Part shown: piece after piece, positions 51,420-58,808 of the stretch
Numbering within the stretch: position 1 is the stretch's first letter
Layout: each line of letters opens with the position of its first letter
NCBI RefSeq assembly: GCF_900156155.1
Contig: NZ_FTMD01000001.1
Coordinates: 1 to 64,000 of the forward strand
DNA length: 64,000 nt
From: Aromatoleum tolulyticum
GTDB taxonomy: Bacteria > Pseudomonadota > Gammaproteobacteria > Burkholderiales > Rhodocyclaceae
Reading direction: 5' to 3'
Notes under the pieces: model-generated
What the model saw: only the letters and a program-made list of their open reading frames with translations
Databases searched by the model: none
What the model was told of the DNA's origin: nothing
Translations under genes and position numbers: made by a program

Positions 51420-52367
51420 TTAGCGAACCAGCGAACGATTGACCGAGCTATTCAGCGGGCTGTTGCCACCGTGCAGATTGGTGTGGCAGTTGACGCACTG
51501 ACGGGCGCTGGCGATGTCGGGCTGGGGCAGCGCGAGAGAGGCGTTCGTGCGCGACGACGGCGCGATCCCCTGGTGGGAACCCGGCTCGTGGCATTCCTGG
51601 CACAGGAAGGGCATCGACTGCTTGAGCAGGCGGGCGTTGGAACTGCCGTGCGGGTTATGGCAGATCGCGCAATCCTCGGTGACCGGCTGATGGTTCCACA
51701 GGAAGGGACCGCGCTTCTCCGCGTGGCACGCATAGCAAGTGTCGATCACGGTATCGCGGGCCATCAGCTTCGGGCCGGCCGATCCATGCGGGTTGTGGCA
51801 GTCCGAACAGGCGACCTTGCCTTCCTTGATGGGATGGCGCGACGCCTTGTTGATCTCGTTGCGCTTGTCCTTGTGGCAGGTGAAGCACTTTTCCGGCTGC
51901 GTCTGCTTGTCGCGCACCTTGTCGTGCTGGGCATGCACCTGATGGCAGGACGTACAGGCGAGGTCTTCCTGCTCGTGCGTGCTGCCCTGCCAGAGCATGC
52001 GCTTGGCGCCCGAGTGGCAGTTCAGGCACTGCGCATTGCGTTCGGCCACCGGCGTCTTCGATTTGGCACCGAAGCTCACCGTCGGCTGCGGGCGCTCGGT
52101 GGCGTCCTCGGGAATGCGGATATGGGTCTCGCTGGCGCCGTGACACGCGGTACAGCTGCCGGTGCGGCCGTCGGCAACGGTGCCGTGCTTGGTCTTGCCG
52201 ATATCGAACACCGGATACGATTCCGTACCGTCATGGCACCGGGTGCATACCTGGTCGCCCTTGAGCACCTTGTCCCTGGCGCCGCCTTCCGTCGCAGCGT
52301 GGACGTTGGCGACGAAGCCAAGCACGGCGAAGAGCCCGACGATCACCATCCTGCTTGTTTTTGACAT
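51420..52367 (-). CDS. mtoA: Decaheme c-type cytochrome (MtrA/PioA/MtoA/DmsE type)
   Basis: The 315-residue protein has a signal peptide (VHA|A) and exactly ten CxxCH motifs: CTRCH, CTACH, CLNCH, CTSCH, CFTCH, CSDCH, CYACH, CAICH, CQECH and CVNCH. The size and haem count match MtrA/MtoA/DmsE. It would sit inside the MtrB-type barrel and carry electrons across the outer membrane. GGGAG lies ahead of the ATG. Confidence 0.95.
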   Translation of the reverse strand: MSKTSRMVIVGLFAVLGFVANVHAATEGGARDKVLKGDQVCTRCHDGTESYPVFDIGKTKHGTVADGRTGSCTACHGASETHIRIPEDATERPQPTVSFGAKSKTPVAERNAQCLNCHSGAKRMLWQGSTHEQEDLACTSCHQVHAQHDKVRDKQTQPEKCFTCHKDKRNEINKASRHPIKEGKVACSDCHNPHGSAGPKLMARDTVIDTCYACHAEKRGPFLWNHQPVTEDCAICHNPHGSSNARLLKQSMPFLCQECHEPGSHQGIAPSSRTNASLALPQPDIASARQCVNCHTNLHGGNSPLNSSVNRSLVR

Positions 52368-52425
52368 ATTGACTCCCTGAAATTAAAAGACGCCCGGCCC
52401 CCGATCGGGCCGGGCGTCCCGGCTG

Positions 52426-53019
52426 CTACAACTTCTGCTTCACGACGATGTCGGCCGGCGTAATGCCCTTCGGCTCGTTGTGGGCGATGCCGAAATGACA
52501 GTCGATGCAGGTGAGGCCTTCTTCGCGCCCCTTCTCATGCCGCGCCTGCGCCGTCTCGGTCTGCAGATCGGAGCTCATCTTGGTCGCGGTGTGGCAGTGA
52601 CGGCACTCGCGCGAATCGGTTTCCTTCATCCGCGTCCACACGTTCGTCGCCAATTCGGCCCGATGCTCCCGGAATTTCTCCTTGGTATCGATCTTGCCCA
52701 CGACGAAATGCTGGTAAAGCTCCCCTACCGCCTTGACCTTGCGGATCCATTTATCCACCGGCTCGCGCGGGACATGGCAATCCGGACAGATCGCCCGCAC
52801 TCCGGTGCGGTTGGTGTCATGGATGGAGCCGCCGTATTCGGCGTACACGTTGTTGCGCATTTCATGACACGAGGTGCAGAACGCCTCCGTCATCGTGTAG
52901 TCCATCGCCGCAGATCCGCCGGCCACGCCCACAATGGTTGCGACGACGGTAATGCCGATCAGCAGGAAAGGATTGCGCCTGGCCAGCCAGCCGCCAATCC
53001 GGTTCAGTATTTTTTTCAT
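52426..53019 (-). CDS. cymA: NapC/NirT/CymA-family tetraheme quinol dehydrogenase
   Basis: The 197-residue protein has an N-terminal membrane anchor ('FLLIGITVVATIVGVAGGSA') and four haem motifs: CTSCH, CPDCH, CRHCH and CIDCH. NapC/CymA proteins exchange electrons between the quinone pool and periplasmic cytochromes. Located between the monoheme and decaheme genes, it should be the inner-membrane end of the conduit. Confidence 0.95.
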   Translation of the reverse strand: MKKILNRIGGWLARRNPFLLIGITVVATIVGVAGGSAAMDYTMTEAFCTSCHEMRNNVYAEYGGSIHDTNRTGVRAICPDCHVPREPVDKWIRKVKAVGELYQHFVVGKIDTKEKFREHRAELATNVWTRMKETDSRECRHCHTATKMSSDLQTETAQARHEKGREEGLTCIDCHFGIAHNEPKGITPADIVVKQKL

Positions 53020-53047
53020 GGCGCGCCTTCAATGATCGAAAGGCGCT

Positions 53048-53374
53048 TTACAGGGAAAGAATCCAGCTGACGAGATTCCGGATTTCCTCCGGATCCTTGC
53101 TCTTGACCATCTGGTGCGGCTCCTCGCGCCCGTCGATCTTCACCTTGTTCGGCACCGTGATGTGCTTGGTGAGCTTGTCTTCGGCCTCTGCCTTGCCGCG
53201 ATATTTGGCTGCCACCTCGCGATACGCCGGGCCATCCTTCTTGCTTTCCACGGCATGGCAATTGAGGCACTTGCTCTTGCGCAGCAATCCCACTGCGGCA
53301 TCCTCGTCGGCGGCAAATACCGCCATCGAATTCAAGGCAACGACCGACCCGAGTGCAATTACGAGCTTGCGCAT
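53048..53374 (-). CDS. Small monoheme cytochrome c (MtoD-like position)
   Basis: The 108-residue protein has a signal peptide (VFA|A) and one haem motif CLNCH with Met as likely sixth ligand in 'EEPHQMVKS'. It is a class I cytochrome c, soluble and periplasmic. It begins the operon; the position beside cymA and mtoA resembles mtoD in iron oxidisers, where a small cytochrome shuttles electrons. Confidence 0.9.
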   Translation of the reverse strand: MRKLVIALGSVVALNSMAVFAADEDAAVGLLRKSKCLNCHAVESKKDGPAYREVAAKYRGKAEAEDKLTKHITVPNKVKIDGREEPHQMVKSKDPEEIRNLVSWILSL

Positions 53375-53777
53375 TTCATGTTCTCCAGAACGTTTTAAAA
53401 CCATCTATCTGTTGGAAGTCGCGTCGCCCCGATAACGGCCGATATCCGCCTCGGCGCACCACGCGCCGAAGAGAGGGCTCAGAAGGAAATTCTTGATTGC
53501 GGCGCGGAATGATCGCCCACGGGGAAATTCATGCAGGACGGCCGATCCGCGCACACTGCGAAGTTTGCTCATGTATTAGGAGGGCACTCCCGCGAATTGC
53601 ACGCGCAATTGCACCCTGACAATTGATGACAAACCCCTTATCGAGGCGTGGGGATTCTAGGTCCGCACCAATGGTGTGATAAGGACGTGAAAACGGGATA
53701 CATTGTTTCCCCGCGGAGACAGTTCGCTACAGCGCTAAGGCATATAATCGTGCGTGAGGCATACCTCACTGGCCGCC
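53375..53777. promoter_or_regulatory. Divergent control region between cytochrome operon and LysR gene
   Basis: The 403 bp carry no supported gene. They contain AATTGC-ACGC-GCAATT (53595-53610), an almost perfect palindrome about 220 bp from the cytochrome start and 168 bp from the LysR start. Such a site is plausible for a LysR dimer. No clear FNR or -35/-10 pair was found by eye. Confidence 0.45.
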
Positions 53778-54716
53778 ATGCACGACTTGAACGATTTCTA
53801 TTATTTCCACGCGGTAGTGACCTACCACGGCTTTTCCGCTGCGGCCCGCCAGATCGGCGTACCCAAGGCGACCTTGAGCAAACGCGTGGCAAAGCTCGAG
53901 GAACGGCTGCAAGTCCGCCTGCTCGAACGCTCGACGCGCCAGTCGCGAATGACCGATGTCGGGCGCGCGTTCTATGAGCACTGCCAGAGCATATTGGCGG
54001 GCGCGGAGGCAGCCGAAGCGGCGGCGGCACAATCCCATGCCGAGCCGCAGGGAATCGTTCGGGTGAGCTGTCCTCAGGGACTGATCCAGAATCTCGTCGA
54101 GGATCTGTTGCCCGGCTTCATGAAGCGATATCCGAAGCTTCGCGTGCAATTGAAAGTCATCAATCGCCGCGCCGACCTCATCGAAGATCGGGTCGACATC
54201 GCAATTCGCGCCCGATCGCGCCTCGACAACGACCACAACCTGATCGTTCGACCGCTGGGATACAGCAGGCTCGTGCTCGTGATGAGCCAGCAATTCTTCG
54301 CGACCTTCGGACAGAGGCCCACCATCGATTGCCTGGCGAGCCTCCCCACGCTGTCGATGGTCGAGGATGCCGATGAAGATGTCTGGGAACTGGTCGGACC
54401 GGACGGGCAGACACGCAACTTCCGCCTCACGCCGCGTTTGTTCTGCAGCGATTTCGAATTGCTGCGCAAGGCCACGCTCGAAGGGCTCGGGGTTTCACTT
54501 CTTCCCGAGCACATCTGCATGCCATGGCTGCTGACCGGTGAGCTTGTCAATGTGCTGCCCGACTGGCACACCCGGCCCGCGATCGTTTATGCGGCCTTCA
54601 TCAGCCGGAAGGGCCTCCTGCCCTCGGTGAGGACACTGATCGATTATCTGGTCCTCGAAATTCCGCGGATACTCAACCAGAGTTCGGCAAATTGTCCGAA
54701 TGCCGTCAAGGCATAA
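53778..54716 (+). CDS. LysR-family transcriptional regulator
   Basis: The 312-residue protein has a LysR helix-turn-helix ('FHAVVTYHGFSAAARQIGVP', 'KATLSKRVAKLEERLQVRLL') of the kind seen in AaeR/DsdC-unrelated 'YafC-like' regulators, and a C-terminal effector domain. It is divergent from the cytochrome operon with a 403-bp gap, and convergent with the NmrA-like gene. Either could be a target. Confidence 0.92.
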   Translation: MHDLNDFYYFHAVVTYHGFSAAARQIGVPKATLSKRVAKLEERLQVRLLERSTRQSRMTDVGRAFYEHCQSILAGAEAAEAAAAQSHAEPQGIVRVSCPQGLIQNLVEDLLPGFMKRYPKLRVQLKVINRRADLIEDRVDIAIRARSRLDNDHNLIVRPLGYSRLVLVMSQQFFATFGQRPTIDCLASLPTLSMVEDADEDVWELVGPDGQTRNFRLTPRLFCSDFELLRKATLEGLGVSLLPEHICMPWLLTGELVNVLPDWHTRPAIVYAAFISRKGLLPSVRTLIDYLVLEIPRILNQSSANCPNAVKA

Positions 54717-54870
54717 GCACGAAGCTTCAATTCCCTTTGAAAGGAGCGCACGCAATTATCCGGCGCGAATCGGATGCAGCGCTCACCCCGAGCTTTTCGT
54801 TTCCCCGTTAATCACGTAGCCCCCTCCTTCGCTTGCGTGCGGGGCATTGGCTTATCCCGCAAAAGCAGCA

Positions 54871-54892
54871 GGCGCCCCCTTGCGGGGGCGCC
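54871..54892 (-). terminator. Terminator hairpin after the NmrA-like gene
   Basis: GGCGCCCCC-TTGC-GGGGGCGCC is followed on the minus strand by TGCTGCTTTT. It lies 32 bp past the NmrA-like stop codon. Confidence 0.75.
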
Positions 54893-54923
54893 ATCGCCAA
54901 TCAAACGTATTCAGGCTGCGGCG

Positions 54924-55802
54924 TCAGACGAAGGCAGCCTTGTGGGCCGCGACATAGGCGCCCATGGTCGTCAGCGGACGTCCCAGCAGTTGCTCCCCGT
55001 CCGGAGAGACGACGGCGGCAAGATTGTCGCCGAACAGGTTGAACAGCTCGACCAGCCCCTTCGATTGCCACTCCGGCCAGCCGCTGTCGATCATCGACTT
55101 CAGCGTCGTCGCGTTGTCCGGCGAGACATGGCTGACCGGCTTGCCGGTGACGGAGGAGAAGATGCGCGCGAAATCCTCTCCGCCGAGAAGCTCCGGCCCG
55201 GTAATGTTGTAGGCCTTGCCTGCATGCCCGCCGCTGCACAGGATGTTCGCAGCGATTTCGCCGATGTCCGCCACATTGAGCGGAGCGAAGCGCCCGTCGC
55301 GGATGCCGAAGTAGAACGCGCCCTGCTTGATGCCGTCGGCCCAGCCGACAAAGTTGTCCTGGAAGAAGATGGTGCGCAGGTGGGTCCACTTCAGGCCCGA
55401 CGCCTCGAGGTACTTCTCGCCGAAGCGGAACTGGCGGGCGAAGAGGATCGCCTCGTACTCGGCGCCGACGACCGAGAAGAACAGCACATGCTCGACCGAG
55501 CCCGCGGCGACGGCGGCGTCGATCGCATTCTTCGCATGCTCCTCGCGGTTGGGGACGTTGCCGATGATCAGGAACAGCTTGTTCACACCCGTGAACGCCG
55601 GGGCCAGGGTCGCCGGCCGATCGAGGTCGAGGAGCACCGTCTCGACGCCGGGAAAGCGCTGCCGCAGCGCGGCCGCCTTGTCTTCGGAACGCACGCCGGC
55701 GCGGATGACGTACTGGTCCTGATGCTTGCGCACCAGCGCGTCGATGGTGGCGACGCCGTTGTTGCCGGCTGCGCCGATGATGAGAAGAACGGGTTTGCTC
55801 AT
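54924..55802 (-). CDS. NmrA-like NAD(P)-binding protein
   Basis: The 292-residue protein begins 'MSKPVLLIIGAAGNNGVATI', a Rossmann motif GxxGxxG, and follows the atypical-SDR/NmrA pattern ('VLFFSVVGAEYEAILFARQF', 'YNITGPELLGGEDFARIFSS'). It binds NAD(P) and may sense redox state or reduce a small molecule. The start at 55802 follows GGAG. Not co-directional with its LysR neighbour. Confidence 0.88.
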   Translation of the reverse strand: MSKPVLLIIGAAGNNGVATIDALVRKHQDQYVIRAGVRSEDKAAALRQRFPGVETVLLDLDRPATLAPAFTGVNKLFLIIGNVPNREEHAKNAIDAAVAAGSVEHVLFFSVVGAEYEAILFARQFRFGEKYLEASGLKWTHLRTIFFQDNFVGWADGIKQGAFYFGIRDGRFAPLNVADIGEIAANILCSGGHAGKAYNITGPELLGGEDFARIFSSVTGKPVSHVSPDNATTLKSMIDSGWPEWQSKGLVELFNLFGDNLAAVVSPDGEQLLGRPLTTMGAYVAAHKAAFV

Positions 55803-55881
55803 GACTGGACTCCGATGGCGAATTTGATCGCGAATTGATGGGTTCGAACGGTTGGGGTTGGGGGTTATGGGTGAATCGGAC

Positions 55882-55907
55882 GGGCGCACGCCCCCATGCG
55901 TGCGTCC
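55882..55907. other. Hairpin between pirin and NmrA-like genes
   Basis: GGGCGCACGC and GCGTGCGTCC form 10-bp arms (one G-T pair) around CCCCAT. It lies 25 bp after the pirin stop. There is no U-tract, so it may block 3' exonucleases rather than end transcription. Confidence 0.4.
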
Positions 55908-55931
55908 TCCATTCCAGTTCCGGAGCGCGTC

Positions 55932-56678
55932 TCAGCGCTCCGCGGATTCCGCCATCTCGATGACGATGAAGTGCGCCGTGGGGCCTGCGAGGGAGAATTC
56001 GAGCTCTGCCGGGCCGACAACCTCCAGGGCGTCGCGCTCGTCGAGCTCGGCCACGCCCTTGACCGCGACGCGCCCCTCGATGTTGTTCACGTACGCCTGC
56101 CGCCCCGCCTGCACCGTGAAAGTCACGCGGGCCTCGGGATCCTGCAGCTCGCTCACGTACAGATTCACGTCCTGGTTGAGGTACAGCGGGACTTCGTGCC
56201 GGTTGTCGGTATTGCCGACGATGTGCAGCAGCCGGTTCAGGCGGGCCTCGGGATCGAAGCGGCGCTGGGCATAACGCACCGGCAGATTGGCGGCCGGCGG
56301 CAGGATCCAGATCTGCAGGAAACGGCACCACTCGTCGTCGCGGTTGAGTTCCGAGTGCCAGACGCCGGTACCGGCGGTGACGACCTGCACGTCGCCGCGA
56401 CCGAGCGTCGCCTCGACCTTGGTCGCGTTGTCCCAGTGGGTCAGCTTGCCGCTGACCACGTAGCTGACGATTTCCATGTCGCGGTGCGGATGACGGCCGA
56501 AGCCGTCGTGCGGATTGACGTTGTCGTCGTTGAGGACCCGCAGTGCGCCGAACTGGATGTTGTCCGGGTTGTGATAAGCCGCAAACGAGAAGTGGAAGTA
56601 GGTGTCGGCCGGATGCCGGTCACTGGCCGGCAGGTAATGCAGCGTGGCGGCGTCGATCTTGCGGAACTGCGGGGACAT
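55932..56678 (-). CDS. Pirin family protein (YhhW type)
   Basis: The 248-residue bicupin has the pirin metal site in 'NPHDGFGRHPHRDMEIVSYV' (His residues) with 'LTHWDNATKV', and 'VTAGTGVWHSELNRDDEWCR'. The YhhW group has quercetinase activity in some members; the natural role is uncertain. Divergent from a LysR gene with a short AT-rich gap. Confidence 0.9.
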   Translation of the reverse strand: MSPQFRKIDAATLHYLPASDRHPADTYFHFSFAAYHNPDNIQFGALRVLNDDNVNPHDGFGRHPHRDMEIVSYVVSGKLTHWDNATKVEATLGRGDVQVVTAGTGVWHSELNRDDEWCRFLQIWILPPAANLPVRYAQRRFDPEARLNRLLHIVGNTDNRHEVPLYLNQDVNLYVSELQDPEARVTFTVQAGRQAYVNNIEGRVAVKGVAELDERDALEVVGPAELEFSLAGPTAHFIVIEMAESAER

Positions 56679-56769
56679 CGTGTGGGCTCCTGCCTCGTTT
56701 GTTGGAGCCACTTTAATTATGTAGAGTCACACAATAAATCGACCGCAATACAAAATATATTTACGCTCA
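56679..56769. promoter_or_regulatory. AT-rich divergent promoter region, pirin/LysR
   Basis: The 91 bp between the divergent genes include a strongly AT-rich stretch (about 56711-56765, with TTTAATTATGTAGAGT and ACAAAATATATTTA). Such a compact gap beside a LysR gene is the usual place for shared promoters and a LysR operator. Confidence 0.5.
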
Positions 56770-57657
56770 ATGCAACAATACGACTTTCTCGCCCTGCAGA
56801 GCTTCGTCGCCGTCGTCGAGTCCGGCAGTTTCAGCAAGGCCGCGGAACAGCTCGGCGCCAGCACCGCGGCGATCAGCCGGCGCGTCTCCGGCCTCGAGCA
56901 ACAGCTCGGCCTACAACTGCTGCGCCGCACCACCCGACGCATCGATCTCACCGAGGCCGGCCAGCAATTCTATGGGGATGTGGTCAACGTCTTTCTCCTC
57001 CTGGGGGAAGCCGAGGAGCGCGTGCGGGCCGGCACCGAGCGCGTATCCGGGCTCATGCGTGTTGCCGCGCCGATGAGTTTCGGCATCCAGAAACTGGCCC
57101 CCGTGCTCCCGCCCTTCATGCAGCGCCATCCGGACCTGAAGGTCCAGCTGTTGCTGGAGGACCGGTACACCGACCTCGTCGCGGAAGGCATCGACGTCGC
57201 GGTGCGCATCGGCACGCTGGCGGACTCCACACTGGTCGCGCGGCGGCTCGGCTCCGTCGACCGCATCTTCTGCGCCGCACCGGCCTACCTGGACGCCCGC
57301 GGCGTGCCGGAAAAACCCGCAGACCTGGCGGATCACGACTGCCTGCAGTACGCCCAGCGCGGCCCCCGCGAAGACTGGAGCGCCATCCTCGGCGCCCCGG
57401 ACACGCTGGAGATTCGTGGCAACCTGACCGCCAACAACGGCGAAGTGCTCAAGGAATGCGTCATCCAGGGCATGGGCGTGGCCCTGCTGCCAGCCTTCGT
57501 GGTGGAGGACGCGCTCGCCGACGGGCGGCTGCGCCAGCTGCTGCCGGACTACAGCCCCGCCCCCTTCGGTCTCTACGCCGTGCGGCAGTCCAGCCGCCTG
57601 ATCCCCGCCCGTGTGCGGCTGTTCATCGAATACCTGAGCGAGGCTTTCGGCGACTGA
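56770..57657 (+). CDS. LysR-family transcriptional regulator (pirin-linked)
   Basis: The 295-residue protein has the LysR helix-turn-helix ('LQSFVAVVESGSFSKAAEQL', 'ASTAAISRRVSGLEQQLGL') and an effector domain ('VRVAAPMSFG'-like 'MRVAAPMSFGIQKLAPVLPP'). Its divergent position suggests control of the pirin gene, a common pairing. Confidence 0.93.
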   Translation: MQQYDFLALQSFVAVVESGSFSKAAEQLGASTAAISRRVSGLEQQLGLQLLRRTTRRIDLTEAGQQFYGDVVNVFLLLGEAEERVRAGTERVSGLMRVAAPMSFGIQKLAPVLPPFMQRHPDLKVQLLLEDRYTDLVAEGIDVAVRIGTLADSTLVARRLGSVDRIFCAAPAYLDARGVPEKPADLADHDCLQYAQRGPREDWSAILGAPDTLEIRGNLTANNGEVLKECVIQGMGVALLPAFVVEDALADGRLRQLLPDYSPAPFGLYAVRQSSRLIPARVRLFIEYLSEAFGD

Positions 57658-57707
57658 CAGGCGCCCGCACACCGCGGGGCCGGCCGTGCGCCGCAAACCA
57701 CACGGGG

Positions 57708-58319
57708 TCAGCGACTCCGCTCGCGCGCGAGGCACCTCGTCAGCTGCGCCTTGGGCACGCGTTGAATCGTGCGCAGCAGCTCGACGGACACGTCATTCAC
57801 CGCGTGACGTTCACGCAGCTCATCTTCCAGGCGCAGCAGAAGGCTGGCCGCCATTTCCGCATCGGCCAAAGCCCGGTGGTAGCGGCCCGCCACCGGCAGA
57901 TTCGCATATTCGACCAGGGCACCCAGCTTGTGGCTCGGCGCCAGCGGGAAAATCCGGCGCGACAGCAGCAACGAGCAGACGAACTCCTGCCGCCTGCTTC
58001 GCTCGATGCGCGCCAGCTCGGCATCCCAGAATTTGCAGTCGAACGAAGCGTTGTGGGCCACCAACGGACGGTCGCCGACAAAGTCCGCCACCTCCTGCAT
58101 CACCTGTGCCGCCGGCGGCGCGCGCCGAATCATCTCGTTGGAGATTCCGGTCAGCGATTCGATGAAGGACGGAATCCGGACGCCTCCGTTCATCAGGCTC
58201 TGGTAGCGGCCGACAATCTTGCCGTCCTCCAGAATCACTGCCGCAACCTCCGTTGCACGGTCACCTTGTCCTGGCGACAGACCGGTCGTTTCAAAGTCGA
58301 TTACCGCGACGACTTCCAT
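57708..58319 (-). CDS. DnaQ-type 3'-5' exonuclease
   Basis: The 203-residue protein has all DEDDh motifs: 'VIDFETTGLSPGQGD' (Asp-x-Glu), 'VAHNASFDCKFWDAEL' (Asp) and 'YHRALADAEMAASLL' (His-x4-Asp). It resembles the DNA polymerase III epsilon proofreading domain and related stand-alone exonucleases. The reading frame remains open upstream, but the domain starts at the ATG at 58319. Confidence 0.88.
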   Translation of the reverse strand: MEVVAVIDFETTGLSPGQGDRATEVAAVILEDGKIVGRYQSLMNGGVRIPSFIESLTGISNEMIRRAPPAAQVMQEVADFVGDRPLVAHNASFDCKFWDAELARIERSRRQEFVCSLLLSRRIFPLAPSHKLGALVEYANLPVAGRYHRALADAEMAASLLLRLEDELRERHAVNDVSVELLRTIQRVPKAQLTRCLARERSR

Positions 58320-58329
58320 GCCTCGCCCC

Positions 58330-58647
58330 CTAAACCCGGCTGGACAGGGCCGTGGCCCGACACTTGTCGCACACCTCCCACGGCGGGCAATCACACACCC
58401 GAGGATGCTCAACGTAGCGACTGCCGACCTGGACCTTGCCGGACGAGTCCTGATTCTTGGCTGAAACGCTCTTCTGCGCCCGCCCGTCGTCAGCAGATGC
58501 ATCGTGAGGCGTTGGCGACCATCTGGAAAACGGGGCCAGGTCATCCTTGCCCTCGACGTACCAGATCTTTCGCCCAGCATCCCACCGCGCACCAAGCTTC
58601 TTGGCTTGGTCCTTTTCCGCGAAGGGGACCTTCAGGTTCAGCCTCAT
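58330..58647 (-). CDS. DUF5710 domain protein with C-terminal cysteine cluster
   Basis: The 105-residue protein begins 'MRLNLKVPFAEKDQAKKLGA' and continues 'RWDAGRKIWYVEGKDDL', the DUF5710 pattern often found in or near DNA primase and mobilisation-type proteins. Its end has 'VCDCPPWEVCDKC', four or five cysteines that could bind zinc. It lies ten bases before the exonuclease start on the same strand, so the two may work together. Function unknown. Confidence 0.7.
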   Translation of the reverse strand: MRLNLKVPFAEKDQAKKLGARWDAGRKIWYVEGKDDLAPFSRWSPTPHDASADDGRAQKSVSAKNQDSSGKVQVGSRYVEHPRVCDCPPWEVCDKCRATALSSRV

Positions 58648-58808
58648 CTTGCTCCCAAGCCTCGGGTTACGGGCCGCCATTATATGTTGCGTCCCGGCTG
58701 ATCAGCCCGCTGCAGTCAAGCGCCCCTTGGCAAACGAAATCCGCCGCGAACTCGATAGCGCGGGTCGGCGGCTGAAGACTCACCGGCAACGCCGGCCGGA
58801 TGCGGAAC

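Noticed and set aside
55896-58775. A 959-codon + strand frame across pirin, LysR and exonuclease
   Set aside because: It crosses three well-supported genes in other frames and has no consistent family match.
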